DNA of 64,000 nt from Pseudomonas soli. GTDB lineage: Bacteria > Pseudomonadota > Gammaproteobacteria > Pseudomonadales > Pseudomonadaceae. The position numbers and the translations under genes are program-made. Within the stretch, counting starts at the first letter, position 1. The number at the start of each line of letters is the position of its first letter. The stretch lies in NCBI RefSeq assembly GCF_900110655.1, contig NZ_FOEQ01000005.1, positions 248,001-312,000 of the forward strand, in the 5' to 3' direction. The notes beneath the pieces were generated by a model that made no database searches, had not been told where the DNA came from, and worked only from the letters and a program-made list of their open reading frames with translations. Of the stretch, positions 9,390 through 17,529 are shown piece after piece.

Positions 9390-9404
9390 GCGGCGGCGCC
9401 TCGG

Positions 9405-10970
9405 TCAGTCGTGGATCTTCGCCGGGTCGGTTTGCAACTGCCACAGCCCGGCATGGGCCGCCAGTTGCGCGTCGAGGTCGTACTGGCTGCCGTTGCGCCG
9501 GGCCTTCTCATCGGTCTTGAACAGATCGTCGAGCAGGTTCAGCAGGTTGCGCGAGCGGCTCACCGACTCGGGTGTGCTGACATCGGACTCAAGCTTGCCA
9601 CCCTCGTAGGTGAGCACGCGCTTGGTGCTGGTGGCCTCCTGGGTGGCCTTGGCTTCCTTGAGCACATTGTCGACGAACGACAATTCGGTGGTGCTGCTCG
9701 CCGTTTCGCTGAGCGTGTGGTAACGGTAGTTCTTCTCGTCGAACGGATCCGCTTCGGTGAGCTTGGCAGCGGACGACAGGCTCGAATGCCAGGCGGCATC
9801 CAGCTTGGCCTCCTGGCGTTGCTGACGGGCGATGGTGGTGCCTTGGCCACTGGTCGAGGTCGATTGCGACACCTGGTAGGCGAAGCGGTCTTCCTCGTCC
9901 AGGCGCCGTGCGTTCGGGCGGCTGGACGGTTGCACGATCGAGGCCTTGAAGTCGGCCAGGCCGCTGAGCAACGCACGGCTGTAGGTGTTCACCGCGTCGT
10001 TATGGCCCGCCGGGCGCGGGCTGTTGTCGTCGATGCTGTTCAGTTGGCTGAAGGCATCCTTGAGCAGCGAGGTCAGTTGCGCATCGCCCTTGCCGCGCTT
10101 CTGCGCCTCGTCGAACTGGGTCAGGTAGTTGTCCAGGGCGGCCTGGCGCTGGGCCTTGCCGCCCAGCAGCGCGCCGCCCTGGGAGTCGAGGTCCAGCTGC
10201 ACCTGGCCACTCGGGCCATCGAGTTTCAGGCTGCGGGTGGAGCCGTCCAGGCGCAGGTCGAAGGTCTGTTGCCCACCACTGGGCAAGTCCAGCTTGGCAT
10301 TCATTTGCAGGCCGCTGAACAGGTTCGGATCGAGCTTGACCAGCGAGCCGAGCTGCAGGCTCGGCGGTTGCCGGGTCAAACCATTGATCGCCGACTGGAA
10401 ACCGTCGGCCAGGGCGGCCAAGCCCTTGAGCTCGTTGGCGTTGAGCTCGCCGCCCTGGACTTCGGCGTCGACCGCCAGGCCCCGCTCACCGTTGTACAAA
10501 CCCAGTTTCACCGTGGCGCCGGAGGCGGTGGTGAGGCTGAGGGTGACGGTATTGCTGGCGAACTCGCGCAGGCGTGACTGCTGCAGGTTCAGCGGGGTGG
10601 TGTCGGTCTCGTTGACCTGCAGGGCTGACTGGGAGACGCGCTGGCCGCCGCTGGCCGCCAGCTGCTCCACCAGGGCGCTGCCCAGGCCCTGGAAGCGGGC
10701 GGCGGTGGAGGACGACTTGACCGCGCTGAACATGTACATGCTCAGCTTGTCCAGCCCGTCCTGTTCCCAGGTGTAGCTGGGCTGCGCGTTGTCCAGCGTG
10801 CCTCGCGAGGTGTAGGTCTCACTGTCGGGAACGCGGGTGTCCTGGCCCAGGATGACCTGGGTGCCTGGGGCGCTGGCGACGCTCGTGGGCTGGCGAACGA
10901 TCAGGTTCTGCGTGGGAGCGGGTGGAGTTTGGATCGGCGTGAATCGCAGTGCCGAGGTGATTGGGCTCAT
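9405..10970 (-). CDS. large protein of unknown function
   Basis: I do not recognise this 521-residue protein. It has no signal peptide and no membrane segment. Residues 1-70 are low complexity and rich in P, T, S and Q. The middle (about 130-270) has alternating hydrophobic strands (for example VTLSLTTASGATVKLGLYNG) suggesting a beta domain. The C-terminal half is charged and helical. It starts ATG with AAGGA eight bases upstream. Codon use matches its neighbours, so it looks like a resident Pseudomonas gene. It stands alone, convergent with the AraC gene. A secreted or surface role without a classical signal is possible but not shown. Confidence 0.75.
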   Translation of the reverse strand: MSPITSALRFTPIQTPPAPTQNLIVRQPTSVASAPGTQVILGQDTRVPDSETYTSRGTLDNAQPSYTWEQDGLDKLSMYMFSAVKSSSTAARFQGLGSALVEQLAASGGQRVSQSALQVNETDTTPLNLQQSRLREFASNTVTLSLTTASGATVKLGLYNGERGLAVDAEVQGGELNANELKGLAALADGFQSAINGLTRQPPSLQLGSLVKLDPNLFSGLQMNAKLDLPSGGQQTFDLRLDGSTRSLKLDGPSGQVQLDLDSQGGALLGGKAQRQAALDNYLTQFDEAQKRGKGDAQLTSLLKDAFSQLNSIDDNSPRPAGHNDAVNTYSRALLSGLADFKASIVQPSSRPNARRLDEEDRFAYQVSQSTSTSGQGTTIARQQRQEAKLDAAWHSSLSSAAKLTEADPFDEKNYRYHTLSETASSTTELSFVDNVLKEAKATQEATSTKRVLTYEGGKLESDVSTPESVSRSRNLLNLLDDLFKTDEKARRNGSQYDLDAQLAAHAGLWQLQTDPAKIHD

Positions 10971-11138
10971 CGTCGCTTTCCTTGCGGAGTGAAAAGGATA
11001 TGCCTTGATATCGGCATGCCATCAGCAAACCTGAGTGAACATTCGGATTTTTCCTCGGCCTATCCGGAATGGTCGTCTTGCCGGCGCAGAAACGAATCGG
11101 CCCGCCAGAAGGCGGGCCGGGAGTACTGCAAGCGACGA

Positions 11139-11633
11139 TCAGCGGCGGCGGAACAGCGGCAGCGGTTCGTCGGTGGCGCCCTGGTAGGTCACCGAGAAGT
11201 CCTTCAGGCTCTGCAGCGCGTCTTCCGGGTCCTTGTCGGCACGGATGGCGAACGCGTCGAAACCGCAGCGGGCCATGTAGAACAGCTGGTCGCGCAGCAC
11301 GTCGCCAATGGCGCGCAGCTCGCCCTTGAACTTGTAGCGGTCACGCAGCAGGCGCGCATTGGAGTAGCTGCGCCCGTCGGTGAAGGCCGGGAAGTTCAGG
11401 GCGATCACCTGGAAGTGCTCGACGTGCTCGCCGATTTCCTCGGCTTCTTCGTCGCTGTCCAGCCAGATGCCCAGGCCGCCGTCGCGCGCCTTGAGCAGGC
11501 TCGGATGGTCGCGCCACAGCTGCAGCGGCACGATGTAGTCGTCGCAGTTGGTCAGTTCGTCGATCGAAACGTCCTTGGGCAGCAGGTGCCAGGTTTCGTC
11601 GACGATCTGGTTGTTCTTAATGATTCGCTGCAT
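11139..11633 (-). CDS. DUF934 protein linked to sulfite reduction
   Basis: This 164-residue protein matches the DUF934 family, nearly always encoded directly after proteobacterial cysI, where it is thought to assist sulfite reduction. The landmarks are DDYIVPLQLW, the acidic DSDEEAEEI stretch, the FPAFTDGRSYSNARLLR block and the C-terminal FAIR-DKDPEDAL. The ATG at 11633 overlaps the end of cysI by 17 bases, indicating translational coupling; frames extending further upstream would lie within cysI. The biochemical activity is not known to me. Confidence 0.9.
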   Translation of the reverse strand: MQRIIKNNQIVDETWHLLPKDVSIDELTNCDDYIVPLQLWRDHPSLLKARDGGLGIWLDSDEEAEEIGEHVEHFQVIALNFPAFTDGRSYSNARLLRDRYKFKGELRAIGDVLRDQLFYMARCGFDAFAIRADKDPEDALQSLKDFSVTYQGATDEPLPLFRRR

Positions 11634-13269
11634 AGACGCGCTCCTTGAAGGGATCGATGCCGATCCGCTGGTAGGTATCGATGAAGCGTTCGTCTTCAGT
11701 GCGTTGCTCGACGTACACATTGATCAACTTTTCAATCACGTCGGCCATGTCGTCCTGGGCGAAGGAGGGGCCGAGGATCTTGCCCAGGCTCGCATCGCGG
11801 GCAGCGTTGCCGCCCAGCGAGACCTGATAGAACTCCTCGCCCTTCTTGTCCACGCCAAGGATGCCAATGTGGCCGACGTGGTGGTGGCCGCAGGCGTTCA
11901 TGCAGCCGGAGATATTCAGGTCGAGCTCGCCGATGTCGAACAGGTAGTCCAGGTCGTCGAAGCGGCGCTGGATGGATTCGGCGATCGGGATCGACTTGGC
12001 GTTGGCCAGCGAGCAGAAGTCACCGCCCGGGCAGCAGATGATGTCGGTCAGCAGGCCGATGTTCGGGGTGGCGAAGCCTTGCTCGCGCAGTTCCAGCCAC
12101 AACGCGTGCAGCTGACGCTGCTCGACGTCGGCGAGGATGATGTTCTGCTCGTGGGAGGTGCGCAGGTAGCCGAAGCTGTAGCGCTCGGCCAGGTCGGCGA
12201 CCGCGTCGAGCTGCTTGTCGGTCAGGTCGCCCGGGGCGACGCCGGTGGGCTTGAGCGACAGGGTCACGGCAACATAGCCCGGCTTCTTGTGCGCGCGGGT
12301 GTTGCGCGAGCGCCAGCGGGCAAAGCCCGGGTGCTCGGCGTCCAACGCGCTGAAGTCGGTGTTGTCCAGGGCCAGGTACTCAGGGTCGACGAAGTGGCGG
12401 GCGACGCGCTGTACTTCGGCCTCGGTCAGGGTGGTGTTGCCGCCACGCAGGTGGACCATCTCGGCCTCGACCTTCTCGGCGAACACTTCCGGGGTGAGGG
12501 CCTTGACCAAGATCTTGATCCGCGCCTTGTACTTGTTGTCACGACGGCCGTAACGGTTGTACACGCGCAGGATCGCGTCCAGGTAGCTGAGCAGGTCCTG
12601 CCAGGGCAGGAACTCGTTGATGAACGCGCCGATCACCGGGGTACGGCCCAGGCCGCCACCGACCAATACGCGGAAGCCCAGCTCGCCCGCGGCGTTACGC
12701 ACCGGCTCCAGGCCGATGTCGTGCACCTCGATGGCGGCGCGGTCGTCGCTCGAACCATTGACGGCGATCTTGAACTTGCGCGGCAGGTAGGCGAATTCCG
12801 GGTGGAAGGTGGTCCACTGGCGGACGATTTCGCACCACGGGCGCGGGTCGACCAACTCGTCGGCGGCGACACCGGCGAACTGGTCGGTGGTGACGTTGCG
12901 CAGGCAGTTGCCGCTAGTCTGGATCGCGTGCATCTGCACGGTGGCCAGCTCAGCGAGAATGTCCGGGATGTCTTCCAGCGCCGGCCAGTTGTATTGCACG
13001 TTCTGGCGGGTGCTGATATGCGCGTAGCCCTTGTCGTAGTCGCGGGCGATTTTCGCCAGCATGCGGGCCTGGCGTGCGTTCAACTGGCCATAGGGCACGG
13101 CGACTCGCAACATCGGCGCGAAACGTTGGATATACAGGCCGTTCTGCAGGCGCAGAGGGCGGAATTCTTCTTCGCTCAGCTCACCGGCCAGGTAGCGGCG
13201 GGTCTGATCACGGAACTGCTTGACGCGGTCCTCGATGATCCGCTGATCGTACTCGTCGTATACGTACAT
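11617..13269 (-). CDS. cysI: sulfite reductase hemoprotein (nitrite/sulfite reductase family)
   Basis: This 550-residue cytosolic enzyme carries siroheme and a 4Fe-4S cluster and reduces sulfite to sulfide for cysteine synthesis. The cluster cysteines are visible as Cys413 and Cys419 in CPGGDFC and Cys456 and Cys460 in CMNAC, the last next to siroheme. HISTRQNVQ near residue 86 is the first siroheme-binding repeat. It resembles the ferredoxin- or flavodoxin-type single-subunit enzyme of Pseudomonas; no cysJ flavoprotein gene is nearby. AGGAC precedes the ATG. It forms an operon with DUF934. Confidence 0.96.
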   Translation of the reverse strand: MYVYDEYDQRIIEDRVKQFRDQTRRYLAGELSEEEFRPLRLQNGLYIQRFAPMLRVAVPYGQLNARQARMLAKIARDYDKGYAHISTRQNVQYNWPALEDIPDILAELATVQMHAIQTSGNCLRNVTTDQFAGVAADELVDPRPWCEIVRQWTTFHPEFAYLPRKFKIAVNGSSDDRAAIEVHDIGLEPVRNAAGELGFRVLVGGGLGRTPVIGAFINEFLPWQDLLSYLDAILRVYNRYGRRDNKYKARIKILVKALTPEVFAEKVEAEMVHLRGGNTTLTEAEVQRVARHFVDPEYLALDNTDFSALDAEHPGFARWRSRNTRAHKKPGYVAVTLSLKPTGVAPGDLTDKQLDAVADLAERYSFGYLRTSHEQNIILADVEQRQLHALWLELREQGFATPNIGLLTDIICCPGGDFCSLANAKSIPIAESIQRRFDDLDYLFDIGELDLNISGCMNACGHHHVGHIGILGVDKKGEEFYQVSLGGNAARDASLGKILGPSFAQDDMADVIEKLINVYVEQRTEDERFIDTYQRIGIDPFKERVYAANH

Positions 13270-13362
13270 ATAAGTCCTGTCTCAGGCTGCATGCAGCTAA
13301 TCGCGCGCACGGCCGCGCACTCCGGGTCGGAGCGGGGAAACGATAGCAGAGTGGGTTTATGC

Positions 13363-13381
13363 GCTAAAGTGATGTTTTAGC
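13363..13381. promoter_or_regulatory. inverted repeat upstream of cysI
   Basis: GCTAAA-N7-TTTAGC lies about 95 bases before the cysI start in an A+T-rich pocket. It could be an operator for sulfur control (for example CysB, which binds loosely conserved A+T-rich sites) or belong to the divergent gene at 13486. The assignment is a guess. Confidence 0.35.
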
Positions 13382-13485
13382 ATATGAAAAGAACTATTTG
13401 GACTAAGTGAGACTGACTGGCATTTGTCCGCTGCGGTACATCACGGGGCTATAATCCGGGGTTTGCTCCGCAGGGATGTAACAGC

Positions 13486-14562
13486 ATGCTCAAGGCCTTG
13501 TGCCAGAGCCTGTGCCTGAGCCTGCCGCTGGCAGCTAGCGCACAGGCCGCTTCGGTGGTGTTTCTCAATCCAGGCTACTCCAACGAAACGTTCTGGGTTG
13601 ACTATTCACGCTTCATGCAGGCCGCCGCCAGCGACCTCGGCATGACCTTGCGCGTGCAATATAGCGAGCGTCGCGCCGACCTGGCCCTTACTCAGGCCCG
13701 TGAGGTGCTGCAAGGACCACAGCGCCCGGACTACCTGGTGCTGGTCAACGAGCTGTACGTTGCCCCAGAGATCATCCGCTTGTCGCGAGGCACCGGAGTC
13801 AAGCTGTTCCTGGTCAACAACGGCCTCACCGACAGCCAGGCGCACAGTGTCCAGGCGCAGCCGGACAAATATCCTGAAGTGCTCGGCTCGTTGGTCAGCA
13901 ACGACGAGGAGGCTGGTTACCAGATGCTCAAGGCGCTGGCGGCGCAACTGCCTGCCGCACCCGGGGCGGTCGACTTGCTGGTATTCGCCGGGGTCAAGAC
14001 CACGCCGGCCTCGCAGTTGCGCGTGCAGGGCATGCGCCGGGCACTGGCCGAGTTCCCCCAGGTGCGCCTGCGCCAGGTGGTGTACGGCGGCTGGAGCCGC
14101 CAGCGTGCCTTCGAACAAGCGCAGATGCTGCTCGAGCGGTACCCCGACACCCGCCTGGTATGGTCAGCCAACGACCAGATGGCATTCGGTGCCATGCAGG
14201 CGTTCCAGGCACTAGGCAAGGTGCCCGGGCGCGATGTCCTGTTCAGTGCGGTCAATAGCTCGCCTGAGGCTCTGCGCGCGCGAATCGACGGGCGTTTGAG
14301 CGTACTCATGGGTGGGCATTTCACCTTGGGTGGCTGGGCCATAGTCATGCTGCACGATGACGCCCGAGGGCTGGCGGTAGGCCGCGATGGCCAGCGCGAG
14401 CACAGCGCGCCGGCTCTGCAACTGATCGACTCAGCCAAGGCGCGGCGCTGGCTCGAGTTGTTGGAGCAGGATGGCCATGGTATCGACTTCCACCGTTTCA
14501 GTGCCGAAGGGCGACCGGCAGATTTCCGCTACCCGTTTCTCACGTCACCCGTCGAGTATTGA
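13486..14562 (+). CDS. periplasmic binding protein, sugar-type (Peripla_BP fold), orphan
   Basis: This 358-residue protein has a clear signal peptide (1-21, cut after AQA). The mature part starts SVVFLNPGYSNETFW, as in type-I periplasmic binding proteins. Other family features are YLVLVNE, VDLLVFAG and the hinge segment LVWSANDQMAFGAMQAFQ, which resembles the AxND-x-MA-GA motif of ribose/LacI-type binding folds. No permease or ATPase gene adjoins it, so it may feed a remote transporter or a periplasmic sensor domain. It is divergent from cysI; a role in sulfur uptake is possible but unsupported by sequence. Confidence 0.8.
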   Translation: MLKALCQSLCLSLPLAASAQAASVVFLNPGYSNETFWVDYSRFMQAAASDLGMTLRVQYSERRADLALTQAREVLQGPQRPDYLVLVNELYVAPEIIRLSRGTGVKLFLVNNGLTDSQAHSVQAQPDKYPEVLGSLVSNDEEAGYQMLKALAAQLPAAPGAVDLLVFAGVKTTPASQLRVQGMRRALAEFPQVRLRQVVYGGWSRQRAFEQAQMLLERYPDTRLVWSANDQMAFGAMQAFQALGKVPGRDVLFSAVNSSPEALRARIDGRLSVLMGGHFTLGGWAIVMLHDDARGLAVGRDGQREHSAPALQLIDSAKARRWLELLEQDGHGIDFHRFSAEGRPADFRYPFLTSPVEY

Positions 14563-14647
14563 AAGACCCTGCTTGAGCGAAGGGCATTGCTGGACTTAAC
14601 TGCTGCTTGTGAAGTGCATTCCCATAACCACTACAAGAGGCAATGCA

Positions 14648-14761
14648 ATGGGAAACTCTACCAAGGTCCGCAAAGCTGACAGCAGTGTCGATGCCTGGGC
14701 GATCCTCTGTCTGATCGTGCTGGTGGTGGTCACCGCGGTGTACTGGGTCAGCCATCAATAG
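14648..14761 (+). CDS. 37-residue single-pass membrane protein
   Basis: The small frame encodes a charged N-terminus (MGNSTKVRKADSS) followed by one hydrophobic segment of about 17 residues (AILCLIVLVVVTAVYWV) and a three-residue tail. AAGAGG lies seven bases before the ATG, and a GC-rich hairpin follows the stop. An overlapping ATG at 14643 is out of frame. The layout predicts N-in/C-out insertion. It resembles the small inner-membrane proteins that modulate transporters or oxidases, but I recognise no family. Translation has to be shown. Confidence 0.55.
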   Translation: MGNSTKVRKADSSVDAWAILCLIVLVVVTAVYWVSHQ

Positions 14762-14796
14762 CGGATAACTGCTCAAGACCGTGAGAAGCACCTGAA

Positions 14797-14825
14797 CCGC
14801 CCGCGGAAGGGATATCCGCGGGCGG
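14797..14825. terminator. hairpin between the small membrane gene and DUF2970
   Basis: CCGCCCGCGGA (14797-14807) and TCCGCGGGCGG (14815-14825) pair perfectly around a seven-base loop, followed by ATTGCGTTTT. It sits between two convergent genes and probably ends the upstream transcript. Confidence 0.65.
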
Positions 14826-14866
14826 ATTGCGTTTTGGCAAGCAGTATTGGCGGATTTGCTCTGTGA

Positions 14867-15085
14867 TCAGCGCGCCGTCAGGTGCATCGCCAACTGCACC
14901 AGGCCGATCAGCACGAAGATGAAGATCAGCGTGAACACTGTCCCCATCACGATGAAATGGCTGGCCTTGCCATAGGTGAAGTCGCGGGCGCGGTTCTTGC
15001 CGCTTTGCACGCCAAACGCCGCGGCAAGGATGCTCTGCAGCATCTGCCAAAAGGTCGGTGGCTTGCCATGTTGGCTGTCGTCCAT
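14867..15085 (-). CDS. DUF2970 small membrane protein
   Basis: This 72-residue protein fits DUF2970: an N-terminal SILAAAFGVQSGKNRARDFT block, then a single hydrophobic helix (about 43-66, HFIVMGTVFTLIFIFVLIGL). The function of the family is unknown to me; it is a small inner-membrane protein widespread in gamma- and beta-proteobacteria. GGAGCC lies just before the ATG. It follows the LysR gene on the same strand at 45 bases and may be co-transcribed with it. Confidence 0.85.
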   Translation of the reverse strand: MDDSQHGKPPTFWQMLQSILAAAFGVQSGKNRARDFTYGKASHFIVMGTVFTLIFIFVLIGLVQLAMHLTAR

Positions 15086-15130
15086 GAGTGGCTCCTGGGT
15101 TCAGAGGCAATCATCGACAGTGTAGGCGAC

Positions 15131-16072
15131 TCAGGCCGATGCGATCGCCGTGCTTGCCTGTTCCTGGTCGTCCTGGGCCACCACCCGCTCGCACAACTCG
15201 ATGATCTGCTCGCGCATCCAGCGGTTGGCCGGGTCCTGGTCGGTGCTCTCGTGCCAGTAGAGATGGGTCTCCAGCGGCGGAACTTCCACTGGCAGTGGCT
15301 GGTGGCGCAACTGGTGGCGGCGGGCGAAACGTTCGGGGACGGTCATCACCATGTCGGTCTGCTGTAGCACCTGGGAGGCCATCAGGTAGTGCTGCGAACG
15401 CAGGGCGACACGGCGTTGCACCCCCATTTTGCCAAGGGCCAGGTCCACATAGCCCAGGCCATTGCGGCGGCTGGAGATATGGATATGGGTCATGGCCAGG
15501 TAGCCGTCGAGAGTCAGCTTATCGTCGGCTTGGGGGTGACCGGGACGCATGGCGCAGACGTAGCGGTCCTGCATGAGCTTGACGTGCCGAACCTGCGGAT
15601 CGGTGTTAAGCGGCGCGTCGACGGCGAAGTCCAGGCGCCCGGCGGCCAGCTCCTTTGTGGTTTCGCGGCGCTTGCACAGGAAACTCTCGATCACCAGGGC
15701 TGGGGCAAGCCGGCGCAGGCGCTGGAACAGCGGCGGCAGGATCACCGCTTCGGTAAGGTCGGTCATGCTGATGCGGAAGGTCTTGCTCGCCTGCAGCGGG
15801 GTGAAGATGCGGCTTTCCTGTACCGAGGTGCGCAGCAGCGACAGCGCGTTGCGTACCGGGCCGATGATGTTCTGCGCCATGGGCGTGGGCACCATGCCTT
15901 GGGCGGTGCGCACGAACAGCGGGTCGTTGAATGTCTCGCGCAACCGTGACAGGGCGTTGGATACCGCCGGCTGGGTGATGCCGACGATCTGCCCGGCGCG
16001 CGTCAGGTTGGCTTCGGTGTAGATCGCGTCGAAGACGATGAACAGGTTGAGGTCGACCTTGCTGAGGTTCAT
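15131..16072 (-). CDS. LysR-family transcriptional regulator
   Basis: This 313-residue regulator has the N-terminal winged helix (LNLFIVFDAIYTEANLTRAG then ITQPAVSNALSRLR, about 8-45), a linker helix and the type-2 periplasmic-fold effector domain. DLNLF with TQPAVSNAL places it near the NodD/LeuO/SyrM branch. It is divergent from the acyl-CoA dehydrogenase gene across 140 bases, the classical LysR arrangement, so that gene is its likely target. The co-inducer is unknown. Confidence 0.92.
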   Translation of the reverse strand: MNLSKVDLNLFIVFDAIYTEANLTRAGQIVGITQPAVSNALSRLRETFNDPLFVRTAQGMVPTPMAQNIIGPVRNALSLLRTSVQESRIFTPLQASKTFRISMTDLTEAVILPPLFQRLRRLAPALVIESFLCKRRETTKELAAGRLDFAVDAPLNTDPQVRHVKLMQDRYVCAMRPGHPQADDKLTLDGYLAMTHIHISSRRNGLGYVDLALGKMGVQRRVALRSQHYLMASQVLQQTDMVMTVPERFARRHQLRHQPLPVEVPPLETHLYWHESTDQDPANRWMREQIIELCERVVAQDDQEQASTAIASA

Positions 16073-16212
16073 GGGCGCCGCTCTTTGTTGGAGTTATGGA
16101 TCGATCATATATTGGTTATGAATGTTTATACACGAAGAAAATAGACTAGGTGGATGAAGGGTGGCTGTTCTAGGCTCAGGTCCATGTTCTTCACTGACGG
16201 AAGGTAGCCCCG

Positions 16213-17442
16213 ATGGATTTCGCCTATTCGCCCAAGGTCCAGGTACTGCGCGAACGCGTCAGCGCATTCATGGATGCATACGTCTACCCGGCCGAGCCGG
16301 TGTTCGAGCGCCAGGTAGCCGAGGGCGACCGCTGGCAGCCTACCGCTATCATGGAGGAGCTCAAGGCCAAGGCCCGCGAGGAAGGACTATGGAACCTGTT
16401 CCTGCCCGAATCCGAATATGGTGCAGGGCTGAGCAACCTTGAGTACGCGCCATTGGCCGAGATCATGGGCCGCTCGCTGCTGGGGCCCGAGCCGTTCAAC
16501 TGCTCGGCGCCGGACACCGGCAACATGGAAGTGCTGGTGCGCTACGGCAGCGAGGCGCAGAAGCGCCAGTGGCTCGAGCCGCTGCTGCGCGGCGAAATCC
16601 GCTCTGCGTTCGCCATGACCGAGCCGGACGTGGCCTCTTCGGATGCCACCAACATGGCCGCCACCGCCGTGCGCGACGGTGACGAGTGGGTGATCAACGG
16701 CCGCAAGTGGTGGACCTCCGGCGCCTGTGACCCGCGCTGCAAGGTGATGATCTTCATGGGCCTGTCCAACCCCGATGGCCAGCGTCATCAACAGCACTCG
16801 ATGATCCTGGTGCCCACCGACGCAGCCGGCGTGAAGATCGTCCGCCCACTGCCGGTGTTCGGCTACGACGACGCGCCACACGGCCATGCCGAAGTGTTGT
16901 TCGAGAACGTGCGGGTGCCTTACGAGAACGTGCTCCTCGGCGAAGGCCGTGGCTTCGAGATCGCCCAGGGCCGCCTCGGGCCTGGGCGCATCCACCATTG
17001 CATGCGTTCGATCGGCATGGCCGAGCGCGCCCTGGAGCTGATGTGCAAACGCTCGGTCGAGCGCACCGCCTTTGGCCGGCCGCTGGCGCGGCTGGGCGGC
17101 AACGTCGACAAGATCGCCGACTCGCGGATGGAGATCGACATGGCCCGGCTGCTGACCCTCAAGGCCGCCTACATGATGGACACCGTCGGCAACAAGGTGG
17201 CCCGCAGCGAGATCGCCCAGATCAAGGTGGTGGCGCCGAACGTTGCGCTGAAGGTAATCGACCGGGCCATCCAGATCCATGGCGGGGCAGGGGTGAGCGG
17301 TGATTTCCCCTTGGCCTACATGTATGCGATGCAGCGCACCCTGCGCCTGGCCGACGGACCGGATGAGGTGCACCGGGCGGCGATCGGCAAGTATGAGATT
17401 GGCAAGTATGTGCCGAAGGAGATGCTCCGTAGCGAGCGCTAG
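16213..17442 (+). CDS. acyl-CoA dehydrogenase, ACAD10/11-like
   Basis: This 409-residue FAD enzyme performs the alpha,beta-oxidation of an acyl-Co[16 protein letters not shown] is the first FAD/substrate signature; [13 protein letters not shown] and [18 protein letters not shown] follow at the usual places. The C-terminal ADGPDEVHR replaces the common YEGT motif and is typical of the ACAD10/11 and CaiA-like branch. GGAAGG precedes the ATG. No ligase or thiolase adjoins it, so the substrate cannot be read from context. It is probably controlled by the divergent LysR. Confidence 0.92.
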   Translation: MDFAYSPKVQVLRERVSAFMDAYVYPAEPVFERQVAEGDRWQPTAIMEELKAKAREEGLWNLFLPESEYGAGLSNLEYAPLAEIMGRSLLGPEPFNCSAPDTGNMEVLVRYGSEAQKRQWLEPLLRGEIRSAFAMTEPDVASSDATNMAATAVRDGDEWVINGRKWWTSGACDPRCKVMIFMGLSNPDGQRHQQHSMILVPTDAAGVKIVRPLPVFGYDDAPHGHAEVLFENVRVPYENVLLGEGRGFEIAQGRLGPGRIHHCMRSIGMAERALELMCKRSVERTAFGRPLARLGGNVDKIADSRMEIDMARLLTLKAAYMMDTVGNKVARSEIAQIKVVAPNVALKVIDRAIQIHGGAGVSGDFPLAYMYAMQRTLRLADGPDEVHRAAIGKYEIGKYVPKEMLRSER

Positions 17443-17484
17443 GGTTTCCTGCCTGGGTCGTGGTGGCTGATATTGACGACAGAA

Positions 17485-17502
17485 GACCCGCCGCAGCGGG
17501 TC
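17485..17502. terminator. weak hairpin between convergent genes
   Basis: GACCCGC-CGCA-GCGGGTC forms a seven-pair stem but has no T run on either side. It sits between the acyl-CoA dehydrogenase and NCS1 permease ends. Confidence 0.4.
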
Positions 17503-17529
17503 CCCTCGTCAACTTTCAGCCCGGCGGAC

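Noticed and set aside
11548..13380. A 610-codon open frame on the plus strand
   Set aside because: It is antisense to cysI with its intact siroheme and cluster motifs.
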